NCBI GenBank assembly: GCA_937936785.1
Contig: CALDDQ010000005.1
Coordinates: forward strand, 1 to 64,000
Direction of reading: 5' to 3'
DNA: 64,000 bases
Source of the DNA: an uncultured Endomicrobiia bacterium
GTDB lineage: Bacteria > Elusimicrobiota > Endomicrobiia > DTEH01
Part shown: piece after piece, positions 16,284 to 24,657 of the stretch
How positions within the stretch are numbered: the first letter of the stretch is position 1
How the letters are laid out: each line of letters starts with the position of its first letter
The notes under the pieces: generated by a model
What the model was told of the DNA's origin: nothing
What the model saw: only the letters and a program-made list of their open reading frames with translations
Databases searched by the model: none
Position numbers and translations under genes: made by a program

Positions 16284-16360
16284 AATATTATTCTCCTTGT
16301 AACTTATAAAAATATTATTAAATTGTTTTTAGAACAGAATATAACTTTTTTAATTAGAAC

Positions 16361-16783
16361 TTACTTATTACCTACAATGGTTAACAAAATTTCTCTATTA
16401 CGAGGCCGATTGTCAAATTCTATAAAAACAATTTCTTGCCATATTCCAAGTTGTAACTTATTCTCTTTAATAGGAACAGTTAAAGATGGTCCTACTAAAG
16501 ATGCTCTTAAATGTGAAGTTGCATTTCCCTTTACATGAGATACATCGTGTTGATATTTTTTATTTTCTTCAATAATTTTTTTAAACATTTCTTGTGTATC
16601 TATAATCAATCCAGTTTCATATTCCATAGTCGTTACAGCACCTGTTGCACCAGGAACAAATATTGTAATTAAACCTTTTTTAATAGACTGTTCCTTTACA
16701 AAAGAGTCTACCATATCTGTTATATTAACAATATCAATCTCACCTTTGGTATTAAGCTCTATCTTTGAATGTAAAATTTCCAT
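16361..16783 (-). CDS. yjbQ: YjbQ family protein (UPF0047)
   Basis: A 140-residue YjbQ/UPF0047 protein. Family motifs include the GLITIFVPGATGAVTTME segment with its conserved acidic end, NATSHLRASLVG with its histidine, and the C-terminal GIWQEIVFIEFDNRPR. Some members can make thiamine phosphate weakly, so databases call it a secondary thiamine-phosphate synthase; its true role is open. It ends the run that starts with the HD-GYP gene, four bases away. Confidence 0.88.
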   Translation of the reverse strand: MEILHSKIELNTKGEIDIVNITDMVDSFVKEQSIKKGLITIFVPGATGAVTTMEYETGLIIDTQEMFKKIIEENKKYQHDVSHVKGNATSHLRASLVGPSLTVPIKENKLQLGIWQEIVFIEFDNRPRNREILLTIVGNK

Positions 16784-16786
16784 TTT

Positions 16787-18802
16787 TTATTCCGTATCTA
16801 ACCCTAATATCATAGTAGGATTTTCTTTTATCAAATCCAAGAATTTCTCTACTAAAACAGGATCAAACTGTTTTCCTTTATTTTTTTGTAACTCTTCAAT
16901 AACCTCCCTAACTGACATTTTTTTTCTATAGGGTCTATCTGACAACATTGAATCAACTGCATCTGCTATTGATAAAATTCGTGCCCCATACGGTATCTCA
17001 TCTGCTTTTAATCCTTCAGGATAGCCATTGCCATTATAATATTCATGATGATGTTTTACAATTTCCGCAACATCTTTTAAAAATGGTAACGCTTCCAAAA
17101 TTTTAGCACCTTTTATAGGATGCTGTTTAATTTCTTGCCATTCTGTTTCTGTAAGTTTATCAGGTTTGGCTAAAATATAATCATGTATCGCAATTTTACC
17201 TAAGTCATGCAATATTGCTGCTTGAGTTATAACAAAAATTTCTTTTTGTGACAATCCAAGTTCTCTTGCAAGAATTGCAGCATATTTTACAACATCGTCA
17301 GTATGTCCTATTAAATAAGATTCTTTTGATTCAAGAGTCAATGACAATGCACGAATAATTTGTAAATAAGACATATCCAATTCTTTATATAAACAACTGT
17401 TTTGTATTGCTATTGCTAATTGATCCGATAAAGATTTAATTATTTCTATTTCATCTATAGAAAATAATTCCCCATCTCCTTTTCTATCATCCATAGTTAA
17501 TATACCAATAAGTTTTTCATTATAAAATATTGGAATAATAACTACAGCACCAAAAATATTTAACCCTTCAGTAAACTCTTTAAATTTATCTTTTTCTAAA
17601 GTGTGCATTGCAATATCTAACATAAAAGGTTCCTTATTTTTTTCTAACCAACGAATTATTTTTCTATTATTGAAATATAACAAATCTGGCTTAGTAAAAC
17701 CTTTTCCGCTAACTAATTTATAACTTTGTTCTGATTCATTTTTATTATTATCCTTATCTAACAAAAAAATTGCAATTTTTGATACTCCAAAGGTCTGTTG
17801 TATTCTATCTAATACAAATTGTAACATACGGTCAAAATCTAAAATTTCTACTATTGACCTGGCTGTTTCTTGTATTAGTTTCTGGTATTTGACTTTTTTA
17901 CTAAAAATAATACTTCCTAAAAACTTCTCTGCTTTATATAAAATACTTGTTGAAAAAAATATTAAAACTAAAATAATTAAAGATGTTCTGCAACTAGTAA
18001 CATATGACAACTTTATAATGTTAAATAAAAAGTTTAATATTAAATAATGTGAAATAACTATTACGCTCAAAAACACACTATAAAACAAAATTTCATAATA
18101 AAATTTTTCCACGTTTAACAAAAACTGTTTCTTCATAAAAAATAACATTGAAATTATCCATACTAAAGCCCCTACTGGCACTAAATAACTATATGTAGTT
18201 ATACCAAACAATGGTAACATAGCACCAAAAATTAATGCAACAAAAACATAAAACAGTAAACTCATCATAAAATATTTAAAGTATTCTTTTTTATGTTCAT
18301 CTGAATTATTACTACGATACAACTTATACACTAAATATATCGAATAAAATAATGTGGTTATTATCCAAATTCTAAAAATTAAATCCATAATCCCAGATTC
18401 TCTAACTCCAGGATAAACAGAATAAACTTTAGTTATACCTAATGGAGTAAAAGCAGAAATTGTAATTATTGCTGCAATTATGTATTGGATAATTACAATA
18501 GGAGTATATTTTTTATCTCTGTCAAAAACTGTAACTAAATAAAAATAACTTGTTACACAAAAAGCAGATATCCAAGATAACCTAAGAAAAAAAGTTGATA
18601 CAGGAATTTTGTTTGATAAAAACACAGCAAAAAATATGCTCGCAGAAAATATACACGAAAATGCAATTAATAACAAAATAGCCCGTTTTAGGTTAGGGAT
18701 TTGTTTTAACGGAGAATCTTTACACCTATAAATAGAAACAAACAGAATAAATAACCAAATCGTCACTACAGAATTTACTATTAATATTACATCTTTTAAC
18801 AT
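16787..18802 (-). CDS. 7TM-GAF-HD-GYP signalling protein
   Basis: A 671-residue sensor. About 290 N-terminal residues hold seven to nine membrane segments like the 7TM region of some histidine kinases. A GAF domain (about 315-470) may bind a small ligand. The C-terminal HD-GYP domain has HDLGK and then HHEYYNGNGYPEGL (about 585-596), the metal ligands and GYP motif of cyclic-di-GMP phosphodiesterases. It should lower cyclic-di-GMP in response to a membrane or cytosolic cue. No GGDEF protein is in the window. It is not preceded by a clear promoter; the C45 hydrolase gene ends 30 bases before its start. Confidence 0.9.
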   Translation of the reverse strand: MLKDVILIVNSVVTIWLFILFVSIYRCKDSPLKQIPNLKRAILLLIAFSCIFSASIFFAVFLSNKIPVSTFFLRLSWISAFCVTSYFYLVTVFDRDKKYTPIVIIQYIIAAIITISAFTPLGITKVYSVYPGVRESGIMDLIFRIWIITTLFYSIYLVYKLYRSNNSDEHKKEYFKYFMMSLLFYVFVALIFGAMLPLFGITTYSYLVPVGALVWIISMLFFMKKQFLLNVEKFYYEILFYSVFLSVIVISHYLILNFLFNIIKLSYVTSCRTSLIILVLIFFSTSILYKAEKFLGSIIFSKKVKYQKLIQETARSIVEILDFDRMLQFVLDRIQQTFGVSKIAIFLLDKDNNKNESEQSYKLVSGKGFTKPDLLYFNNRKIIRWLEKNKEPFMLDIAMHTLEKDKFKEFTEGLNIFGAVVIIPIFYNEKLIGILTMDDRKGDGELFSIDEIEIIKSLSDQLAIAIQNSCLYKELDMSYLQIIRALSLTLESKESYLIGHTDDVVKYAAILARELGLSQKEIFVITQAAILHDLGKIAIHDYILAKPDKLTETEWQEIKQHPIKGAKILEALPFLKDVAEIVKHHHEYYNGNGYPEGLKADEIPYGARILSIADAVDSMLSDRPYRKKMSVREVIEELQKNKGKQFDPVLVEKFLDLIKENPTMILGLDTE

Positions 18803-18832
18803 ATTTATTATTTATACTAAATTTTATACTAA

Positions 18833-19981
18833 CTATTCAAGATAAAACTCTAAAGAATTTGTTCTACAAGGATTACCAAAAAATACTTTTATTTGTCTTT
18901 GTTTCGGGACAAAAATTAATCCTACTTGAGTAGACAACAACTTCCCATGCCTGCATATTGTATTATCATTTCCTAAATCTTCTCCCAAGTGATCCTTTAA
19001 AATACTATCTAACTCTTTTATACCAATAATTTTATACTTTTTTACAAGTTCTTCAAACCTATTATACCTTAACTCACTCGATTCATGAACACGCCTACCT
19101 TTTAGACCTTCAGGAATATTTTTTTTCTTAAATCGTGCTTCATGGGAAATATCAAACGGTTTTGTCTCTTTACATAAATAATAATTTGTTGCTAATAAAA
19201 AACCTTGATCAGGTTTTCTTATTCCTAAATGTTCTGGTGTTATTTCTACACACACAGCATGATTCGCGCTATCAGCTAAAGTTAAAATAGCACCATTTGG
19301 ATACCTAAAATTTTTTATAAAAGTTATTGCTTCTTCTACATTTGAACATCTTTCTAAAATTTGTTGTACAAGTATTGTTATAGGAATTCGCCTTTCTGTT
19401 TTTTCTGTAGTCAAACCATAATTGTACATTACAACAAGTCCTTTTTCATTCATTCCATCATGAGAACCTACTATTTGTTTATAAGTAACCTCTAAACTTT
19501 TATACCCTTTTTTTGGATTACTCTGTCTTACCAAATGATCCGTTGAAAACTCTGATAAATAATCAAAATTTTTTGCTAAAATTAAGTTTGGCGTTTTTAA
19601 TGAACTTGGTAAAATACATATTGAAGAACAACCTCCTAAAAAATAGGTAGTATCGTTTGACATAACTTCTAACGATTGTATTGCAAAAAGTTTTGCAAGT
19701 GAAGTTTTGGATCCTTCAGATAAACCTTTTATCCTTAAAGAATATTCTGGTAATAAAACTTCTATAGGACGACGCCATCTTTTTAACAATTCGTTTTTTA
19801 ACAAAAATGAAAACAAAGTTTTTGGAATTAATTTTGGTTTTAAGATTTTTATTACTTCTGAGTTGATAAACCTATCATACATATTACTTATTTCACAGGA
19901 AAATTTCTTCCCTTGTTCATAGCCCATATCAAAATAGTCACCTGATACTTTTATATAATTATTCATAATATAATTATCCAT
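18833..19981 (-). CDS. C45-family Ntn hydrolase / acyltransferase-like
   Basis: A 382-residue member of the C45 family of N-terminal nucleophile hydrolases (isopenicillin N acyltransferase and relatives that cleave linear amide bonds). The precursor would cut itself before Cys118 in YFLGGCSSIC, freeing the nucleophile. LILAKNFDY and GSHDGMNEKGLVVMYNY are the following family motifs, where the mature enzyme has its oxyanion and substrate pocket. No signal peptide, so it would act in the cytosol. Its start overlaps the ketopantoate reductase gene by 8 bases. Substrate unknown; a beta-lactam role is unlikely. Confidence 0.75.
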   Translation of the reverse strand: MDNYIMNNYIKVSGDYFDMGYEQGKKFSCEISNMYDRFINSEVIKILKPKLIPKTLFSFLLKNELLKRWRRPIEVLLPEYSLRIKGLSEGSKTSLAKLFAIQSLEVMSNDTTYFLGGCSSICILPSSLKTPNLILAKNFDYLSEFSTDHLVRQSNPKKGYKSLEVTYKQIVGSHDGMNEKGLVVMYNYGLTTEKTERRIPITILVQQILERCSNVEEAITFIKNFRYPNGAILTLADSANHAVCVEITPEHLGIRKPDQGFLLATNYYLCKETKPFDISHEARFKKKNIPEGLKGRRVHESSELRYNRFEELVKKYKIIGIKELDSILKDHLGEDLGNDNTICRHGKLLSTQVGLIFVPKQRQIKVFFGNPCRTNSLEFYLE

Positions 19982-20957
19982 AAATCTTTCTATTCATATG
20001 CTCAATATTTTTTACTAGATCATAAACCATTTCATTTGCTGGTAAATATAAACCATTTTTTGCCGCTAACTTTAAAAGTTTACCGTTTAGAAATTCTATT
20101 TCTGTTACACCTTTGCCATTTATAATATCTTGTAACATTGAATTTATATTATTTTTAGTTTTGTTACAAATTTTCACCACATCATTAAATACTTTATCAC
20201 TTACTTTTATTTTATACTTTCTTGCAACAACAACCGCCTCTTTAACTAAACTTTTTATCAGTTCTATTGTTCCACTTTTTTTGTTGACTAAATCACCATT
20301 TTTTAATCTTGTAATTGTACCTAAAGCATTTATGCTACAGTTTATGATAAACTTTTTCCACAAATGTTCTTTAATGTTACTTACATAACTTATTTTTATA
20401 AAAGGATTTTTAATATTTAACATATCCTTATGTCTAAAATTTTTAGGCAATAATATTTGACCACTGCCTAAAAGGTCTACTTTAAAATTCATTTTTTTTG
20501 TCCCACCAAAAGTTATTATTGATTCTACAACTTTATTTTTAGGAAAAATGTTAGAAATTAATTCCCTGTTTCCTAAACCATTTTGACACGTAACTATCAG
20601 TGTTCTTAAAGAAACATTTTGTTTAATTTCTGTCAGAACTTTTTGCGTGTCATAATTTTTAAGACAAACAAAAAGTATCTTTGCTCCTTTTAAAAGTTTA
20701 CTTACATATTTTTTTGCAACAACATTTTTTGAAAAAAATTTTGTAACCCCTGAAACTAAAACTCCATTCTCATTAATTATTTTTGCTTGTTTACTAGTGC
20801 GAGTTAACAATAAAACCTTGTTTTTTTTAGATAAAAACGAAGATAGTAACAAACCTATAGAACCTCCACCAATAACTGATATGTCAGGTATAACAAGCTG
20901 TGAATTAGAATTTTTTTTTCTATCACAATTTATACCAAAATTCTTTCTATTTTTCAT
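19974..20957 (-). CDS. panE: 2-dehydropantoate 2-reductase (ApbA/PanE family)
   Basis: Reduces 2-dehydropantoate to pantoate with NADPH in the path to pantothenate and coenzyme A. The Rossmann motif is VIGGGSIGLLLS, followed by VCLKNYDT and TCQNGLGN; the C-terminal helical domain has WKKFIINCSINALGTI with the catalytic lysine. The N-terminus is longer than usual by about 25 Lys/Asn-rich residues. I chose the ATG at 20957; a TTG at 20987 in the same frame is possible, and neither has a good ribosome site. Gene overlap with the C45 hydrolase suggests linked expression. Other ApbA-family reductases with different substrates cannot be excluded. Confidence 0.78.
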   Translation of the reverse strand: MKNRKNFGINCDRKKNSNSQLVIPDISVIGGGSIGLLLSSFLSKKNKVLLLTRTSKQAKIINENGVLVSGVTKFFSKNVVAKKYVSKLLKGAKILFVCLKNYDTQKVLTEIKQNVSLRTLIVTCQNGLGNRELISNIFPKNKVVESIITFGGTKKMNFKVDLLGSGQILLPKNFRHKDMLNIKNPFIKISYVSNIKEHLWKKFIINCSINALGTITRLKNGDLVNKKSGTIELIKSLVKEAVVVARKYKIKVSDKVFNDVVKICNKTKNNINSMLQDIINGKGVTEIEFLNGKLLKLAAKNGLYLPANEMVYDLVKNIEHMNRKIYG

Positions 20958-21037
20958 AACATGGTAAGTAAAAAAATCTTTCAACAACTTTAATTAAATA
21001 TTTTCAAAAAAAACGGTGTTATAAAAATTATGATTTA

Positions 21038-22279
21038 TTAACTTATCCCTTTTTCTTGTTTTATTATTTTAATCAGTTGCGGTAAAATTTCAAACATATC
21101 AGCTTCAATACTATATGTTGCAAGTTTCATCATTGGCGCTTCAGGATCTTTGTTTATTGCAACTATTATATCTGAAGAACTCATTCCTACCAAATGTTGT
21201 ATCTGTCCTGAAATACCACAAGCTATGTAAACCTTTGGCGCAACAGTTCTTCCTGTTTGTCCAACTTGGTGAGAATATGGTATCCACCCCGAATCTACAG
21301 CTCCACGAGACGCTCCAACAGCTCCTCCAATTAAATCTGCAAATTCTTCTATCAACTTAAATCCTTCCGCACTACCAACACCACGACCACCAGAAACTAT
21401 TATATCCGCTTCTGCCAAGTTCACTTTTGCAGTTGTGTCTTTTATAAACTCTAAAAATTTTGTCCTGATTTTAGAGTTTGTAAAATCATATTTTTTTTCT
21501 ATAACTTCACCTTTTCTACTCTCATCTTTTTGTAATGGTTTAAAAACTTTATGCCGAACTGTTGCCATTTGAGGTCTGTGCCGAGGTGTTAAAATTGTTG
21601 CCATAACATTTCCACCAAAAGCAGGCCTTGTTTGTAAAAGATTTCTGGTTTTTAAATCTACTTCTAAAGCAGTACAATCTGCAGTTAAACCTGTATAAAT
21701 TCTTGTTGCGACACGACTCGCAAATGAACGGCCTATGTTTGTTGCTCCCATCAAAATTATCTCTGGTTTTTCATCTTTGATCAACCAACTTAACACTTCA
21801 CAATATGGTTCATCTAAAAATTCTTCTAACACAGGATCGTCAACTATATAAACAATCTCTGCTCCATAACTTATAAGTTCATCAACTTTATTTTTTATTC
21901 TATGCCCTAATAATACCGCTGCGATTTTTACATTTAGTTTTTCAGCTAACTTTTTTCCTTCTGCTATTAGTTCAAACACTACAGGCGCTATCTGACCATG
22001 TCGTTGTTCTGCAAAAACCCAAATATTTTTATAACTTTTCATCTCTTCACTAATTTCTATCTTATCTTTCTCCAAATTTATTGCACTAAATTTACACTCT
22101 TCAACACAAGAACCACAGTAAGTGCATTTACCTAAATCTATCACTGCAAGATTTTTTATTTTTCTACCAGATTCTAATTCATGTTCCACTTGTTGCATAG
22201 AAATTGCACCATAGGGACAACTTTTTACACATAAGGTACATCCTGTACATTTGTTGGTTATAACTTCTATCTTATTCAT
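21038..22279 (-). CDS. etfA: Electron transfer flavoprotein alpha, ferredoxin-fused
   Basis: A 413-residue EtfA with an N-terminal domain for two [4Fe-4S] clusters (Cys 11, 14, 17, 21 and 52, 55, 58, 62), then the usual EtfA domains and the FAD-binding C-terminus GGRGVGSAEGF ... GASRGAVDSGW. Ferredoxin fusion links the flavin directly to iron-sulfur electron transfer, as in some anaerobic EtfAB. It follows etfB by 44 bases with GGAGAAAC as ribosome site. No dehydrogenase gene is adjacent, so the electron donor or acceptor is encoded elsewhere. Confidence 0.93.
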   Translation of the reverse strand: MNKIEVITNKCTGCTLCVKSCPYGAISMQQVEHELESGRKIKNLAVIDLGKCTYCGSCVEECKFSAINLEKDKIEISEEMKSYKNIWVFAEQRHGQIAPVVFELIAEGKKLAEKLNVKIAAVLLGHRIKNKVDELISYGAEIVYIVDDPVLEEFLDEPYCEVLSWLIKDEKPEIILMGATNIGRSFASRVATRIYTGLTADCTALEVDLKTRNLLQTRPAFGGNVMATILTPRHRPQMATVRHKVFKPLQKDESRKGEVIEKKYDFTNSKIRTKFLEFIKDTTAKVNLAEADIIVSGGRGVGSAEGFKLIEEFADLIGGAVGASRGAVDSGWIPYSHQVGQTGRTVAPKVYIACGISGQIQHLVGMSSSDIIVAINKDPEAPMMKLATYSIEADMFEILPQLIKIIKQEKGIS

Positions 22280-22323
22280 TGTTTTTGTTTCTCCTAAAAA
22301 TATATATTACTGAAAATTTATTT

Positions 22324-23130
22324 TTATAAAATACCACAAGAATGTAATTTTTCAACTAATTTTTGTGCCATCTCTGTTACATCTTTGCCAAAAATTCGTT
22401 CTCCACCTTGTCTTGCTGGAGGATAAAATATTTTCATAACTTGTGTCGGTGAACCTTTTAATCCAATTTTATCCTCTTCAGCTGCAATCGTCTCTTTATT
22501 CCATTTCAAAACTTGTTTTTTCTTTGCTGCCATCATACCTTTCAAAGTAGGCAAACGTGGTGTATTAATTTCTTTCACTACAGTAATAAGTGCAGGTAAT
22601 GTCATCTCCAAAATATCCGTCCCATCTTCTAACATACGTTCAACATTTATAGTTCCTTGATGGTTTGATTGTGGTGGTTTTATGTCTATAACCTTTTTAA
22701 CATATGCTACATGAGGTATATCCATCTTTTCTGCAACACCAGGACCAACCTGTGCTGTATCACCATCAGAAGCTTGTTTGCCACATATTATTAAATCTAC
22801 ATCACCTAAAAGTTTTGCAGACTGTGCTAATGTATAAGACGTTGCCCAAGTATCAGCTCCTGCAAAACTTCTATCAGAAACTAATATCGCATCATCACAA
22901 CCACGTGATAAAGCTTCCCTCAAGGCAGATTCTGCCTGTGGCGGACCCATGGTTATAACTGTAACTTTGCCACCAACTCTTTCCTTTAACCTTATACCTT
23001 CTTCAATAGCATATTCGTCAAACGGGTTTATTATTGATTCTACACCTTCTCTTTTTAATGTTCCGGTTTTAGGATCTATTTGTACTGATGTAGTTGCTGG
23101 AACTTGTTTTATACAAACTAATATATGCAT
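22324..23130 (-). CDS. etfB: Electron transfer flavoprotein beta
   Basis: The 268-residue partner of EtfA. The N-terminus ILVCIKQVPAT and INPFDEYAIEEG, and the central GKQASDGDTAQVGPGVAE, match the EtfB group of anaerobes in which the beta subunit holds a second FAD and can bifurcate electrons; in aerobic EtfB this site binds AMP. A bifurcating role is therefore plausible but not shown. A strong ribosome site AGGAGGAC lies 8 bases upstream, and a good promoter (23167-23195) before that, so etfBA seems to be its own transcription unit. Confidence 0.93.
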   Translation of the reverse strand: MHILVCIKQVPATTSVQIDPKTGTLKREGVESIINPFDEYAIEEGIRLKERVGGKVTVITMGPPQAESALREALSRGCDDAILVSDRSFAGADTWATSYTLAQSAKLLGDVDLIICGKQASDGDTAQVGPGVAEKMDIPHVAYVKKVIDIKPPQSNHQGTINVERMLEDGTDILEMTLPALITVVKEINTPRLPTLKGMMAAKKKQVLKWNKETIAAEEDKIGLKGSPTQVMKIFYPPARQGGERIFGKDVTEMAQKLVEKLHSCGIL

Positions 23131-23166
23131 AAAAAATGTCCTCCTAATAAAATTTTTTGATTTTTA

Positions 23167-23195
23167 ATTATACAACACGAAAAATTAAAAATCAA
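23167..23195 (-). promoter_or_regulatory. Promoter of etfBA
   Basis: On the minus strand TTGATT (23190-23195), a 17-base spacer and TATAAT (23167-23172) form a near-consensus housekeeping promoter, with the start of transcription expected near 23160 and a leader of about 30 bases to the etfB ATG at 23130. Confidence 0.65.
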
Positions 23196-23286
23196 GATTT
23201 AATATTTTTTCATTAAATTGTTCGTACTTTGTAAGTATTCGGTAGAAATAAAGTTATATTCTTTTATCAAAAAAATTTAAAAAATT

Positions 23287-23688
23287 TTATTCTTTTTCAG
23301 TCGCTATTGCTAACTTTTCTGCCCCGGCAAGTTTTATTTTATCCATAACTTGAACAACTAAACCATGAGGAACTGTTTTATCTGCTCTAATTATAACAAC
23401 TTTTTCTTTATAGTAAGGTAACGCAAGTTTTATTCTATGTTCCAAATTTTCTAACTTAACAGGTTTTTTGTCCATAAAGATTTCTTGTTTGTCATTTATT
23501 GTTACCATCATTTTTTGATGTACTTGTAGTTCAGAAGTTTGAGATTTTGGCAAATTTATTTTTATTCCAGGTTCTACTATAAAAGAAGAAGATATTATAA
23601 AAAATAATAAAACCTGAAATACCATATCTGTCATAGGAGCAAGATCTACTAAAGAAGTTGTTGTTTTGTGTTTTCTATTAAGTTTCAT
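23287..23688 (-). CDS. exbD: ExbD/TolR-type transport protein
   Basis: A 133-residue ExbD/TolR protein with one membrane helix (about 20-40, VDLAPMTDMVFQVLLFFII) bearing the proton-channel aspartate, Asp21 in the MTD motif or the Asp of VDLAP, and a periplasmic domain ending in GAEKLAIATEK. It powers TonB or Tol work using the proton gradient together with ExbB/TolQ, which is missing here, as is TonB. It lies 3 bases after the flippase-like gene. Confidence 0.85.
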   Translation of the reverse strand: MKLNRKHKTTTSLVDLAPMTDMVFQVLLFFIISSSFIVEPGIKINLPKSQTSELQVHQKMMVTINDKQEIFMDKKPVKLENLEHRIKLALPYYKEKVVIIRADKTVPHGLVVQVMDKIKLAGAEKLAIATEKE

Positions 23689-23691
23689 AAT

Positions 23692-24657
23692 CTAATTTTC
23701 CTCTGCTACATTTTTTATTATAGTAAACTCTTTCATTAAATAATATAAACCAAAAACTATAACAGGCAACATACACATTAGATGAAATACTAAACCAAAA
23801 GCTAATCCTAAAGTTTCATCTATACCAAAAATTTTTAGTGCAAAAATACTCATCGCTTCCCAAGTTCCAATATAACCAGGCGAAGATGGCACTAAAACAC
23901 TTAAAACTATAATTGCATGAACTAAAAATGCTGACCAAAAAGAAGGTAAATCTATTCCTAATGATAAACAACATAAATATGCAGTTAAACTATATCCACT
24001 CCATAACAAAAATGTTATAGGCACAATCTTTGATAATAATTTAATATCTTTAAAATTCTCAATTCCAACATAAAAGTTTTTTAATATATTATAAAATTTA
24101 ACATAAAAATGTTTTTTTAACAATAACATTTCTATTTTATTTAAAATTATATTCTTAAATTTTATAATTATAACAATGAAAACTATCAAACCAATAAAAA
24201 TAATTCCTGCCAATGGCAAACTTATCTCTTTCGGCAATATTACATAAAAAGAACCTATAATAATAAATATTATCGGTGGAAAAAAATCTATAAATCGTTC
24301 CATTAAAACTGTAGAAAATGTTAATGACTTTGATAAACCAGATTTCTTTGATAACAAATATGCCTGCACCAAATCTCCAATTCTAAATGGTAAAAAATTA
24401 TTCATTGTTAACCCAACGTTAGTTGATTCAAAAAATAATGATATATTGTATTCTTTATACTGTTTTAAAAACATCCTCCACCTAAAACTTCTCAATAGTA
24501 TCAATAGTATTCCTATAAAAAAAACTATTATTAAATAAACAATCTTTGCAGATTTTATTATTTTAATCACTGATTTAATATCTATAACTTTTAACAACAT
24601 ATAGATTATAACCACACTTATCAAAATTCCAAAGATAAATTTTAACCACTTTTTCAT
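23692..24657 (-). CDS. UPF0104 / lysylphosphatidylglycerol-synthase-TM family membrane protein
   Basis: A 321-residue polytopic membrane protein with about eight hydrophobic segments and the family motifs RSFRWRMFLK, NNFLPFRIGDLVQAYLL and SSPGYIGTWEAM. It equals the membrane (flippase-like) half of MprF-type proteins without the aminoacyltransferase domain. Such proteins probably move lipids across the inner membrane. The start overlaps glyS by 4 bases. Confidence 0.85.
   Translation of the reverse strand: MKKWLKFIFGILISVVIIYMLLKVIDIKSVIKIIKSAKIVYLIIVFFIGILLILLRSFRWRMFLKQYKEYNISLFFESTNVGLTMNNFLPFRIGDLVQAYLLSKKSGLSKSLTFSTVLMERFIDFFPPIIFIIIGSFYVILPKEISLPLAGIIFIGLIVFIVIIIKFKNIILNKIEMLLLKKHFYVKFYNILKNFYVGIENFKDIKLLSKIVPITFLLWSGYSLTAYLCCLSLGIDLPSFWSAFLVHAIIVLSVLVPSSPGYIGTWEAMSIFALKIFGIDETLGLAFGLVFHLMCMLPVIVFGLYYLMKEFTIIKNVAEEN

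Noticed and set aside
23222-23240. Inverted repeat TACTT-TGT-AAGTA after exbD
   Set aside because: Five-base stem without T-run; no better than chance.
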